Below, one piece after another: positions 1-9,590 of a DNA stretch of 64,000 nt. Source of the DNA: Gracilariopsis chorda (taxonomy: Eukaryota; Rhodophyta; Florideophyceae; Gracilariales; Gracilariaceae); the NCBI GenBank assembly GCA_003194525.1, contig NBIV01000166.1, positions 105,692-169,691 of the forward strand, read 5' to 3'. Made by a program: the position numbers and the translations under genes. Under the pieces are notes generated by a model. That model saw only the letters and a list, made by a program, of their open reading frames with translations, was not told where the DNA came from and ran no database searches. How positions within the stretch are numbered: the first letter of the stretch is position 1; each line of letters starts with the position of its first letter.

Positions 1-712
1 CACCTCTCTGTCGATCTTCAAGGTTCAACGTAGACGCCAACGAGCAAGCGCGCTGAGACGACCTTCTGTTCTGTTGTTCCTCTCATGGCCGACCAACTGG
101 GATCACCGCCGCTTTATCTTGAAATATTTTCAAATAGTACTTTTTTCAAAGCGTTTTATAGTCCGGTTCTGGACCGCCCCTGCTTCCGGGAACGGAGTCG
201 TCCAAAGGCTTTGCGATGCCCGTCCATGTGTAGGAAGGATATCCTAAGAGTTCTGCAGGCCGGTGGTGATGGTCGAAGCGCTTTGGAACAGTGCGCAGTT
301 GTCATAATTTCATAACTGTGCTACCCAAACTTCGCACGTAGGGTTCGGTTCACACATCCGAGGAGCAGAGTTCTTTTGGGGGGCGAATGGTTTGTCTTGT
401 ACTCTTGTAATCAGGAAGCCCAGCTTTGCACTTTGCTCTCTACTTTTCTTCATACAGATCAGGAAATCTAGAGAATTACAAGAAACGCATACCATCAAAA
501 ACTTCTGCATAGTTCTGCGACAAATGTCCGCAACTTGTATGCACGGCGCAAGTCTTCAGACTGTAAAATGGTCTCTCCCCTCGGGACTAAAAAGCAAAAA
601 AGAGACCTGCATTCGAGAATCAATGCATTTGTGCATCGCGAAGGGCGACTTCGGGATTCGCGAGGGTAGAAATAGACAAAGCGCACACACTCATGCGCTG
701 TGACCAAGTATC

Positions 713-731
713 TACCGTTGGTACAACGGTA
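713..731. repeat. Perfect 19-bp palindrome with TACAACGGTA half
   Basis: Two 8-base arms, TACCGTTG and CAACGGTA, are perfectly inverted around a GTA centre. The right half lies in TACAACGGTACAG, which recurs at 46924-46936 and 57055-57067; TACAACGGTA also occurs on the minus strand at 39777-39786. It sits about 190 bases upstream of the TATA-like box of the glutathione reductase gene, so a binding site is possible, but nothing proves it. Confidence 0.6.
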
Positions 732-900
732 CAGTGTCCTATAGATACTGCTGTGCTTGGAGATCAACTTGAGATGGCGCCTGTCCTCAAACACGTTGCT
801 GTCGCAAAATTTCTATGTAAATGTCATGTCATCCCATTGCATTGCAACTATCCGCCCACCGAATTCTCTGTTCCCGGGCCGCCTAACAGCGCGTCTCTAC

Positions 901-908
901 TTTATAAA
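901..908 (+). promoter_or_regulatory. TATA-like box of glutathione reductase gene
   Basis: TTTATAAA lies 134 bases before the chosen ATG at 1042. A TATA box here would place transcription start near 930. That makes the in-frame upstream extension (from a TTG at 757) untranslated and supports the ATG at 1042. Confidence 0.45.
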
Positions 909-1041
909 GAGACATGCCGTCGGCGTTTGTTTCCCCATCGCCTTGCGCACGACTCGACTCTTTACAACACTAAGTTCTTCAGTCAGATCAACCTCATTCG
1001 CAGCGAACCGTACGAGGCGTGTATCTTATCCATTTTTCACC

Positions 1042-2457
1042 ATGGCTACAACGACCGACCAATCAACACAACGAGAAACACTTCCTCATGGTTTTCAGTA
1101 TGACCTCTTCGTGATCGGTGCAGGATCTGGAGGTGTGCGCGCGTCTCGAATTGCCGCAACACACGGCGCAAAGGTGGCGGTAGCGGAATACGCACCGTTG
1201 GGTGGTACTTGTGTCAATGTCGGATGTGTACCAAAAAAACTTTTCGTTTATGGAAGTCATTACGGCCACGATTTTCATGACGCTCAGGCGTACGGATGGG
1301 ACGTTCCGAAAGCTTCTTTAGATTGGCCGAGATTGATTCGCAACAAGAATGCCGAGATTGAAAGATTGAACGGCATTTACGGCAGGTTGTTAGATAGAGC
1401 TGGTGTTCATCTTATCCAAGGGAAAGCTAAATTTGTTGATAGTCATACGGTCCAGGTCGGTGACAAGCAGTACACAGCTGACAAAATTCTTGTCGCAGTT
1501 GGTGGTCGACCTTTCGTACCGGAATTCGAAGGAAGTGAGCATGTCATTACTAGCAATGAGGCCTTTTATCTGGAAAAGCTTCCGAAACGAGTTGTGGTTG
1601 TGGGTGGTGGATATATCGCTGTTGAGTTTGCATGTATCTTTCACGGATATGGCACGGAGGTTGTTCAACTGTATCGCCGTGATTTGTTCTTGCGTGGATT
1701 TGATGATGACGTTCGAAAGCACCTAGCGGAACAAATGCAGATCACTGGTGTCGATCTTCGATTCAACTCAGTTGTGAAGAAGATTACCAAGCTGGATGAC
1801 GGTTGTTTTGAAGTAACTACCAACAAAGACGAGACCATTCAAACAGATTTAGTCATGTATGCTACCGGAAGACACCCCTACACAGCAGATCTCGGTTTGA
1901 AAGAGGCCGGTGTTACAACTGGGCAGAACGGTAAGATTCTTGTTGATGACTGGAACAAGACCAACGTTAATCACATATACGCCGTCGGCGATGTTACAGA
2001 CAGAGTATGTTTAACCCCCGTTGCAATTGCGGAAGGTCATGCATTTGCAGATACTCACTACGGTAACAAGAAGAGGAACGTCAATTACCAAGATATTCCC
2101 ACCGCAGTGTTTTCCACTCCATCCATTGGGACCTGCGGTCTAACCGAAACTCAAGCGAGAGAAAAGTATGGCAAGTACGGTGTGGACATCTATAAGACAT
2201 CTTTCCGTCCAATGAAACACACCCTTACGAAGAGGGAAGGCGAAAAAGTGTTCATGAAGCTCATTGTCGAGAAAAGTACCGACAAGGTAGTTGGCTGTCA
2301 CATGCTGGATGCAGCTGCTGGTGAGGTTATTCAGCTTGTGGGGGTAGCTATGAAAGCTGGTGCTACCAAGGCTGACTTTGACTCTACTATGCCTGTACAT
2401 CCGGTGAGCGCGGAGGAAATGGTGACTTTGAGGACCAAAGAACCAAACCCCCAGTAA
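1042..2457 (+). CDS. GR: Glutathione reductase (NADPH), probably cytosolic
   Basis: Reduces glutathione disulfide with NADPH and so maintains the thiol pool for peroxide detoxification. The 471-residue product has the FAD-binding GAGSGG motif near residue 27, the redox-active CVNVGC pair (C57 and C62), and an NADPH-binding GGGYIA segment. That segment is followed by YRRDLFLRGFD, whose arginines fit NADPH rather than NADH. The C-terminal dimerisation domain carries the catalytic PVHP histidine (H453). Length is normal for the family. The ATG at 1042 is in a good context (caccATGg) downstream of a TATA-like box. No peroxisomal tail is seen, so a cytosolic enzyme is inferred. Trypanothione and thioredoxin reductases share the fold, but the CVNVGC pair and the NADPH arginines favour glutathione reductase. 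Confidence 0.95.
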   Translation: MATTTDQSTQRETLPHGFQYDLFVIGAGSGGVRASRIAATHGAKVAVAEYAPLGGTCVNVGCVPKKLFVYGSHYGHDFHDAQAYGWDVPKASLDWPRLIRNKNAEIERLNGIYGRLLDRAGVHLIQGKAKFVDSHTVQVGDKQYTADKILVAVGGRPFVPEFEGSEHVITSNEAFYLEKLPKRVVVVGGGYIAVEFACIFHGYGTEVVQLYRRDLFLRGFDDDVRKHLAEQMQITGVDLRFNSVVKKITKLDDGCFEVTTNKDETIQTDLVMYATGRHPYTADLGLKEAGVTTGQNGKILVDDWNKTNVNHIYAVGDVTDRVCLTPVAIAEGHAFADTHYGNKKRNVNYQDIPTAVFSTPSIGTCGLTETQAREKYGKYGVDIYKTSFRPMKHTLTKREGEKVFMKLIVEKSTDKVVGCHMLDAAAGEVIQLVGVAMKAGATKADFDSTMPVHPVSAEEMVTLRTKEPNPQ

Positions 2458-3327
2458 ACAGAAACCTTCACGTGTGAACAATTAGTTTCGCGTAGAATTT
2501 AGTCCATTCTGCCGAAGTTGACCTCTCTTTTGTATTTTGTATGCAGGTCTATACAAGCCGAACGCGAATGGTTCATGACAAAACGCGTTGTAAGACATGA
2601 TGTCAAGAGCACTTGGCTGATCTAGAACCTTTTGTTGGACAGTCTATGATGAAGACAGAACCAGGGGGCCGGGATCGAAAAACACTGAAGGCTTCAATAA
2701 TGATGATGAATTGATTCAAGAAGGGGACACGCCGGAATGAAAAGATGTGAACATATCAATCATTGATGTTCCATGAACCGCAAATGCCACTACAACTGTT
2801 ATACTTCATGATGAAGCTGGCTATTACGTCACGCAACACATGGCAGAATAAAACGGTGGTAAGGGTTACTGTGCAAGCGTACGTTTAGACACTTTCATAG
2901 TATGGAGCAAATACGTAGATGAACGCGGTATTCGTCATTCGTTTTCGCTATTGTCAAATGTGAAGGAAACTGGTTGTGATACACCAGCCAACTACCTTCG
3001 TACCAAGGGTAAACGGTAGCGAGCAAAAGAAATACTGAGGAACTTTTAAAAAAAAACTGTTAGAGTGAAGACTTTCCGTAACAAGTCCGGTACAGTACTT
3101 CACTGGACTCGAATGGGAGTCACCAGGCCTTTGCGAAAACACATTAACGGCTTTCGAAGTGATGTGAGAAAAATAGTTAGGGCCCCGCCCCTTGTCCTAA
3201 CGTTCCGACCCATATCTTTCTGAGAGCATAAATCCGCGGAAAGAAAAGCAAGCAGGGGCGCATGCACAAGCCAGAGCGCAAGCACATACGAATGCCCTCA
3301 TCCAAGATGATTTTAAGCGTGCAACAG
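2458..3327. other. Gap between convergent GR and YdcF-like genes
   Basis: No gene recognised; it contains the 3' ends of two convergent transcripts. It has one AAGGGTTA (2861-2868) and one CAAGGGTA (3004-3011, within TACCAAGGGTA), both members of the recurrent intergenic motif set. Confidence 0.5.
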
Positions 3328-5100
3328 TTAAGAGCTGTCGCCATGTGAGGGGCTCGCCAGCTTTCTCACGGACGGTTTTCTTTTCTTGGAAGAAGTCGAA
3401 GCACGGGTCTGCGTCTTGCGAGCAGTAGAACGTGATCGCGAGGCTGGATTGTTATTAGTGGAGCGACTGTTGGAACGGCGAGGCGGTTTGTTAGACACCA
3501 ATGAGCGTGCCAGTGCACCCGCTAGAGTATCTGAATGAGCAGCGGTTCGACGTGTAGTTTGCGACGATTTTCTTGAGGCGCCAGATGTTACGGCTGGGGA
3601 TGCTGTATCAGCGGCAATGATAATATTGGGTCCATCTCGCGCGATCTTCTTGCCGTTACCTTTGAACATCTGACCGCCGCGCCAAGTGACTTCGTTGATC
3701 ATGGCCGTAGTCATGCGCGTCGGCGGCTTTTTCTTGTTAGGCGGGCGATTGGAAGTGGTATCGAATAGGGAAACGTCATCCTGATCCGAACTGGCGGCTT
3801 CGTCACTCTCGCCACCTGATCCAGAAGATCCCCAAGATTCAGGTGAGTTGGGGTCAGACTTGTACTCAGCCACATAAGTGACCATGTCCTCAATAATGGC
3901 CATCCTGTCATGGGTTCGAAGCACACGATCGGGATCCATTGAAGAACGCATAGTGCGAATAGCATTGGTCAAGAGCTCGTACGCGAGCTCAAGATGGCCA
4001 TGGGGGACGGACGCACCAGTCTCATTAAGCGGACCCAGCAGAGTGTGAACCTCGCGAATGTGGTGAATGGCAAGTTCTAAAGTTTCAGCATGGTTTCGCA
4101 TATCGGTTCTGAAACCACCAGTGGTGGAGGTACGAGAATCAATGACGCGATACATCTCTCGCATCTTGGCAAACGTCTCATTGAGACGGTCAAGGTTTTC
4201 TTTTGCAACAAACTCACGATCGTCCAGTGCGCCTTTGAGGTTGACATGCAGGATACCGAGATCATTTGCCAGCACGACAGCGCGACCAAGGAAAGCGGTA
4301 GCCGGATCACGACTGACACAGAACTGGTAAGCTGCAAAGATACAATTCCAAGTGGAGGCGGAGACCTCTAGTGGGAATAGAACGCTTTGACGAGGGCTAA
4401 GTCGATGGACCTCTTGAATACGGATAAGATGATAGTCGCTAGAGACCAGTGTGAAATGACAGGCTGAAAGCGCATCAGCACCGAAGCGACGACGCAATTC
4501 CTCAATTACATTGCGGAGGTTTTCCTTGGTGTTATGGCTGTTGTGTTCCAAAATGTACTGGAAGCGGGACACATCGATGGAAGCTTCCTCACAGATGTTG
4601 CGGAAGAAGGAATAGCCTGCGGCGGCCTCCGAGATAGTTCCGTCATCATTAAGACCATTGCCGCCAGTAAAACATATGACGTCTGGATTGAGTGCACCAC
4701 GAGCAATCTGCTTGACCAGAGTGACGATTCGTTTTGCGTATTCCACTGTGAGCTGGTCGCGGATGAGATGTTTCCCAAAGACGACAACCACGTGGGTAGT
4801 TGCGTGCAAATAACCCAGCGGTGCATCCTTTGGACAGTGCAAGTGGTTGTTGTGAATGGAACCGACATGTAACAAATCAGCAATTCGCTCAGTGAGCTCA
4901 TGCAGACTGGCGAGAGAACGATTGGGGGGAGAGGGCTGATCAGGGCGAGAATCAGACAATGCCGCGCGTGGTATGGTACGACGCAAGGCTGGGCGAGACG
5001 AGAGCACAGAAGGGCGGGTATGAGGAGCGGTGGTAAACTGAGAATGGTGAGCACGGCATGGCGGGAGCAGCAGGGGGGAGAAAGCAGTTGTGGCCTTCAT
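3328..5100 (-). CDS. YdcF-like (DUF218) protein, putative plastid-targeted, with disordered basic tail
   Basis: 590 residues. The first 55 or so are rich in Ser, Ala, Arg and Pro and almost free of acidic residues, like a plastid transit peptide. Residues of about 100-240 match the DUF218/YdcF fold: a hydrophobic strand VVVVFG, then TGGNG, ISEAAAG, the signature N-S-H-N-T-K-E-N, and SSDYHLIR. Bacterial relatives (YdcF, SanA, ElyC) bind nucleotide-like ligands or act in envelope integrity; the activity here is unknown. After residue 330 the chain becomes Ser/Glu-rich and then strongly basic and Ser/Arg/Lys-rich, predicted disordered. That tail is unusual for the family and could bind nucleic acid or another polyanion. 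The ATG at 5098-5100 lies 37 bases from a G21 run in its upstream region. Confidence 0.75.
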   Translation of the reverse strand: MKATTAFSPLLLPPCRAHHSQFTTAPHTRPSVLSSRPALRRTIPRAALSDSRPDQPSPPNRSLASLHELTERIADLLHVGSIHNNHLHCPKDAPLGYLHATTHVVVVFGKHLIRDQLTVEYAKRIVTLVKQIARGALNPDVICFTGGNGLNDDGTISEAAAGYSFFRNICEEASIDVSRFQYILEHNSHNTKENLRNVIEELRRRFGADALSACHFTLVSSDYHLIRIQEVHRLSPRQSVLFPLEVSASTWNCIFAAYQFCVSRDPATAFLGRAVVLANDLGILHVNLKGALDDREFVAKENLDRLNETFAKMREMYRVIDSRTSTTGGFRTDMRNHAETLELAIHHIREVHTLLGPLNETGASVPHGHLELAYELLTNAIRTMRSSMDPDRVLRTHDRMAIIEDMVTYVAEYKSDPNSPESWGSSGSGGESDEAASSDQDDVSLFDTTSNRPPNKKKPPTRMTTAMINEVTWRGGQMFKGNGKKIARDGPNIIIAADTASPAVTSGASRKSSQTTRRTAAHSDTLAGALARSLVSNKPPRRSNSRSTNNNPASRSRSTARKTQTRASTSSKKRKPSVRKLASPSHGDSS

Positions 5101-5137
5101 TGCACAAGCGTGTTAGGGGAAGGGGGAGGAGGATGAA

Positions 5138-5158
5138 GGGGGGGGGGGGGGGGGGGGG
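5138..5158. repeat. G21 homopolymer run
   Basis: 21 consecutive G on the plus strand (C on the coding strand of the YdcF-like gene), starting 37 bases upstream of its ATG. Its exact length may be a sequencing estimate. Confidence 0.8.
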
Positions 5159-6436
5159 AAGATGACGTAGGGGAGGGATGACGTAGTGGAGTCGGAGTTG
5201 GGTTGCGGATGGTAATTGAGGGAGGCGCTGGTTGGAAAGGGGAGGGCGGGGAGTGTTAAACTGCGAGAGGAGCAGAGCGGTAGCGGTGTAGTTTGCGGGC
5301 GGGCGCGTGTGGGCTGGCGGTTCGCACACGGCGGATGGGGGAGATTGGCGGCGGGGCGAGCTGATGAGTTGCGGTCAACGTGCGGTGCAAATTTCCAGGC
5401 GGGCGAATGACTGTTGCGATACGGTGCGTTTGAGCAGCGGTGCGGACCGAGAAACGCGCGCCCCGAGTGGCCCGGCAGATACTGTGGCGACGCGCAATGC
5501 AATTTTGGAGCGGTCACGACGCGGCGGCGGATGTGCAGCTAACCAGCGGCGGAGGCACTGCGGCGGAGATTACTCGGCGGGGGACGATTGGTGCGGCCCG
5601 ATTTGGACCGCGGGCCGTGGCTAGACGAGTCGTTAACAGTCGTCGCGCACGCACTCTCGCGGCGCTTTGTTCTCGCAGGCGGCGTTTGGCGGGTGCGGAG
5701 CTGCAGTGCGTTTCGATTCGGTGCGGGGGGAGCTTTCGTTTCGCGCTTGCGGGCGGGGGCGAAGCGCAGAGGACTGGATGCTTGACGTGGGGTTGTTGCG
5801 CTTCGCCACGGCGGGGCCACATTCGCAGATTGCACCAGCCGCAATGGCAATGCAGTGCAGTCTGCGCAGAACAAGACGCGACCACCACACACGCAAATGG
5901 AAATATACCGCAAGCGAATATGCACGCGCCAATGGACTGTCGGCACGTGGTGCGCCTTTCACAGCGGCTAAACCCTACTTGCGCTTCGCTTAATCCTTGC
6001 CTTACGCTTCGCGCTTGCTTGCGCTTCACCCGCCCCCCTCCCTCAACCTTCCAGCATTTGGCACCGTATGACGTGGTGCTCGTGCGTACACGCGCCGTGC
6101 CACGCACTTACCGCCACTCAATTTTCTTTGTACCCTTTGCGATACTTCTCGAACCAAACGAAATTCGCTCTGCCGCTCTCTGCCCGCTCTCTGCCCGCTC
6201 TCTGCCCGCTGTCTCTTCGTGTCGAATTGAACGCGCGATCACCTGCGCCGTGCATTCAATTGCAGCGCGCCTTCTAAACTCCACCTCGTGTGTGCATGAA
6301 TCGCTCTGCTTATCTGTCACCGCAACTTACCTTCTCATGTTTACCCCCACTCTACCCCGACTCTCTCAACTCACTGTTCCATCTTTGGGCACTTGCTTTC
6401 CCAGCCCTTCTTTCGCTTAACTCAGCTGTTTTGCTT
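5159..6436. promoter_or_regulatory. GC-rich block between two divergent genes (bidirectional promoter region)
   Basis: About 1.3 kb between the divergent YdcF-like and kinase genes, clearly richer in G and C and in CG dinucleotides than the rest of the window. Long open frames exist on both strands (for example 5440-6420), but they have no recognisable domain and owe their length to a lack of A/T-rich stop codons. It contains iterated GCGCTTC elements near 5990-6025 and a 3 x 11-bp repeat at 6175-6207. A shared promoter or CpG-rich region is the likely role (inference). Confidence 0.5.
6175..6207. repeat. Three tandem 11-bp copies of GCTCTCTGCCC
   Basis: Three perfect consecutive copies, followed by a partly matching GCTGTCTC. 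It lies about 230-260 bases upstream of the kinase start, in the GC-rich promoter block. Confidence 0.8.
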
Positions 6437-7477
6437 ATGGTGTTGCACAACGCCCTGTCGTATCTCACCAACTTCATGTCCTCCCCCGCACCGCCTTGCG
6501 TCGGCGTGTACCACATGCTGGAAACCGTCGGTAAAGGAACCTTTGGAAAGGTCCGTCGTGCACGACACGTCTTCACCGGCCAGTACTACGCCGTAAAAAT
6601 TGTTACAACAAGCGTTCTTAAGCATGATCTACCGGCCAATCTAGACATTCGTCGCGAAATGAGTATACTCCGCGCCTTGAACCATCCCAACATAGTTCGT
6701 TTGCACGACGTAATGGTGTCGCATTCCCGCGTTTACCTCGTCATGGATCTTGCTTCAGGCGGAGATTTCTTCTCTGTTATTTCAAACAAGGGCCGTTTAC
6801 CAGAGTCCTTGGCCCGCAGATACTTTCGTCAGCTTGTTAATGCTGTACACTACTGTCATCAACATCAAGTCTATCATCGCGACCTCAAGCCGGAAAACCT
6901 CTTGCTAGACGCTGACGGAAATCTCAAGGTTACTGATTTTGGCTTCAGTGCTATGAAGGATCACGGCCACTTGTTGCTACGCACTAATTGCGGCTCGCCA
7001 CACTACTGCGCCCCGGAGGTGTGGAACGGTACTCAACAGAATGGCTACGACGGTTCCAAGTCTGATGCTTTCTCCATTGGTGTCATTCTTTTCGTTCTGC
7101 TTTCTGCAAACCAGCCATTTTGCCATCCCATTGAGCGCGAGTTGCTGAAGAAGGTCAATCGCTGTGAAGTCAAATACCCGGACTACATATCACCTGATGC
7201 TGTCGACCTCTTGAAGAAACTTATTGTTCGCAATCCCAGTGAAAGATGGTCCTTGGACATGGTCAAGAGACATCCCTGGTTCCTTGCAGGCTCGCTGGAC
7301 ACCATGTCCCTTACGACCATTCCATCCACAGAGTGGGTGCCGTCCGACTCGCAAGCACCGTCTGATGAACTCTGCACCAAATGCAAGGTCCGCCAATGCT
7401 ATCAAAACAACATGCTCACATCTAACAACAATAACAACAACGCTAACAAGCCTGCGCCTGGTTTGCCCGTCGTTTGA
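6437..7477 (+). CDS. Ser/Thr protein kinase of the CAMK/SNF1-CIPK type
   Basis: 346 residues, almost all kinase domain. Seen in order: P-loop GKGTFGKV, the lysine in YAVKIV, catalytic loop HRDLKPEN, DFGFSAM, the T-loop segment NCGSPHYCAPEVW, and the C-lobe ending in RHPWF. The HYCAPEV stretch and the DFGFS motif are typical of SNF1/AMPK, CIPK and MARK-like kinases. There is no room for a NAF/FISL or UBA domain, so the protein is truncated relative to CIPKs or AMPK. The tail carries a C-x2-C-x4-C cluster (CTKCKVRQC) and an Asn run. Starts are possible at 6296, 6437 and 6476; 6437 is a compromise, and 6476 would begin just before the domain. All catalytic residues are present, so activity is expected; the substrate is unknown. 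Confidence 0.9.
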   Translation: MVLHNALSYLTNFMSSPAPPCVGVYHMLETVGKGTFGKVRRARHVFTGQYYAVKIVTTSVLKHDLPANLDIRREMSILRALNHPNIVRLHDVMVSHSRVYLVMDLASGGDFFSVISNKGRLPESLARRYFRQLVNAVHYCHQHQVYHRDLKPENLLLDADGNLKVTDFGFSAMKDHGHLLLRTNCGSPHYCAPEVWNGTQQNGYDGSKSDAFSIGVILFVLLSANQPFCHPIERELLKKVNRCEVKYPDYISPDAVDLLKKLIVRNPSERWSLDMVKRHPWFLAGSLDTMSLTTIPSTEWVPSDSQAPSDELCTKCKVRQCYQNNMLTSNNNNNNANKPAPGLPVV

Positions 7478-7808
7478 CTGTACTGTTTAGAACAGAATGA
7501 TTGAGTTTTGCACACCGTCCTAACCCTTATTATGTACAATCTACGTTTGCAGCAGCTTTTTGCCCGGCTCCGTTCAACCGACGCCACTTGCACCACAGCG
7601 CTCTTTTTGCATTGAAGGTTTGAACCACTGACCATGGTATCGATTGTTTCAACGAGCTTCAGAACCACTTTTGTTCTGACGATAGTGACTGCAATGGAAA
7701 CGCTATTTCGACTGCTTTCTTATACTATTTGCCACATCCAGTTGAGCATCTGTATGTACCCTTGACAGCGATAAACAAAACCTTAGTTTGCATAACATTG
7801 CACCATCG

Positions 7809-7846
7809 TTCTTCTTCTTCTTCTTCTTCTTCTTCTTCTTCTTCTT
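7809..7846. repeat. TTC trinucleotide microsatellite
   Basis: About 12 uninterrupted TTC units in the gap downstream of the kinase gene. It is a simple polypurine/polypyrimidine tract with no sign of being coding. Confidence 0.85.
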
Positions 7847-8305
7847 TACTATGGGCCCTTGATGTCTAACTGCAACATAAGGGCAAGACATATCTGGTTA
7901 AAGATATTTTTCTCTCCGCGGGGAATTTCCGCGGCCAATGGCATCATCGTTGTTTATCAAGCTTTTTCATAAGCAATAGAGTGGCCTTTGTCTCGAAGAC
8001 AAGACCCGTACCCTGGAACAGAGCGGACGGAAAGCTGTCATTTGTCCGCCCAGCTTCGGAGTTACTGTTGTTTTTATTTTCGATCATTGTTGCAAATCTG
8101 TATACAGGTAGAGCTTTCTGCAGTGGCCGCAGCAGTTTTGGGTTTCCTGCTGAGAGATAAGTGTCTCTAAATCGATGCTTTTACCCTTGTGTCGTAATTA
8201 GATGATAAGCACCCACAATAAAGAAGAAAAAGAAGAGCTTGCTGAGCGAAAAAGTTCTCTTTCCTTGGGTAGGCCAGTACTGGCCATGTGTTGCTTATGT
8301 GTTCG

Positions 8306-8369
8306 GAGTTTGTGTGTGTGTGTTATTATATGAGCTCGTGTCTCTAATTCCAAGACTGCGGTAGGAGTT
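8306..8369 (+). repeat. Direct repeat, copy 1
   Basis: Starts with GAGTTTGTGTG and contains ATATGAGCTCGTGTCTCTAA, then a nearly identical stretch ending in GGTAGGAGTT. Matches 9081-9137 except for a longer GT run and a few substitutions. It could be a remnant of a short dispersed element or of a segmental duplication. Confidence 0.75.
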
Positions 8370-9080
8370 GCATTCGGAGTTTGTCCCCACGAGAGACTTG
8401 ATCGCGAGTCCATACGGTTTCCGTTACTCGATGGAAGTGAAGGCGGTTCAGCTTGCGCCTCTCGTTTGTTTCAGTCGAGGTTTTAGACCAGAGCAACTTC
8501 AAAGCAGGAATACTCGGTGGAGGGCTTCACAATTCTTGTTCTTTTACCCTGCTTTACTCCGAAATCCTAAAGAGCTTCTTCTTGCTTGAAGCCCGAAGAC
8601 TCTTGCGGCGTGTGGTACCCTGTACATTGTATGAAAATGTGGGCACTTGGAGGTTTGTGCCCTAAGAGCCACTCCAAACGAAAACAAGGGTCGCGGATGA
8701 CTGTAACCATGATCTATTTCAATACACGATGAAGTCATCCGCAAATACTTGTACCATCTGTGGCGATATGCTAACTACTTCAACTAATACTCTTGATGCT
8801 GATTCTTCTTTCAGGAGGGCGGAGCTATTTTGCTACATACAGGGCGTTGAAAATCTTTCTGTTTGTCGATATCTGGTATCTCAGGACAGCAACCTTGCTG
8901 CAGTTGCTGTCGGAGATACAACAAAGCATTCCTGCAACCACACGTTGTGAATCCTTGGCGGTTCTCTTTGAGCAATGGGTTCAACATTCATCCGCCAAGC
9001 CGTGTGGACGGAAACACAACTGCAACGGATATTATGCTGCTAGCTAACTTAGTAACCCTTTATCCTTCAAGCAAGTGCGT

Positions 9081-9137
9081 GAGTTTGTGTGTTTATATGA
9101 GCTCGTGTCTCTAATTTCAAGACTACGGTAGGGGTTT
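9081..9137 (+). repeat. Direct repeat, copy 2
   Basis: Second copy of the 8306-8369 repeat, same orientation, about 775 bases downstream. The core ATATGAGCTCGTGTCTCTAA is identical in both; differences are in the GT run and at scattered positions. Confidence 0.75.
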
Positions 9138-9271
9138 CAACTTGAAACTTTCAAGTGCGCACTGACAGTGAATACATGTCGAACAAAGACAGGTTAGAGA
9201 GGATATCCTTGCAACCTTTCAACGCTCTAATTCTGGCACGCGTATTGGATTACAGAATATGCAGTTTGGAG

Positions 9272-9304
9272 TGCCATTTGATTTGAACTTCAAATCAAAT
9301 GGCA
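9272..9304. repeat. Perfect inverted repeat, 16-bp arms, 1-nt centre
   Basis: Arms 9272-9287 and 9289-9304 are exact reverse complements around a single C. The arms are A/T-rich apart from the outer TGCC/GGCA. It sits about 290 bases upstream of the FIST protein ATG at 9591 and just before an in-frame upstream ATG at 9306. With a one-base centre it is better viewed as a palindromic site or cruciform than as an RNA hairpin. Confidence 0.8.
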
Positions 9305-9590
9305 GATGCAAAGCAAAAACCAAGCTCTGTATCTGCAGCGCAAGAATGGCGAATCTCCCGGAAGGAAGACGAGCCAACCTTTTTCGTTCGACAGTCGCGA
9401 GTGGTGGCCCGCGGCAAGTCATTCCAACAGTCCAGACTTATTCCATGGCGTTCGTTCACCCTTTAGGTTGTACTCCGTCGTTCGATGGGGGGAAATACGC
9501 CCGCAACGGTGCGCGCGCGGTTCTTTCCTCTCACCACATCGGGTGAAGACTCACCCACAGTCCATATCCGTTCAACGTCGTCGCTCTAGA

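Larger units (their letters stand above)
1..1041. other. Gap upstream of glutathione reductase
   Basis: No convincing gene: the open frames here are short, unrecognisable and overlap one another. It holds a 19-bp palindrome at 713-731 and a TATA-like box at 901-908, both described separately. The last 130 bases are the likely promoter and 5' leader of the glutathione reductase gene. Confidence 0.6.
7478..9590. other. 2.1-kb gap with microsatellite, direct repeats and hairpin
   Basis: No supportable gene between the kinase and the FIST protein. Contains a TTC microsatellite (7809-7846), a pair of 57-64-bp direct repeats (8306-8369 and 9081-9137), and a perfect 33-base hairpin (9272-9304). Motif copies: TAACCCTT at 7521-7528 and 9053-9060, and TACCCTTG at 7757-7764. 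The last 300 bases may be leader or N-terminal coding sequence of the FIST gene. Confidence 0.5.

Noticed and set aside
757-1041. N-terminal extension of glutathione reductase
   Set aside because: It begins with TTG, runs through the TATA-like box, and lacks a clear transit peptide; the ATG at 1042 has a good context.
5440-6420. 326-codon open frame in the GC-rich block
   Set aside because: Composition-driven: several frames on both strands are open at once here, the translation is Arg/Ala/Cys-rich with no domain, and it overlaps the kinase 5' leader.
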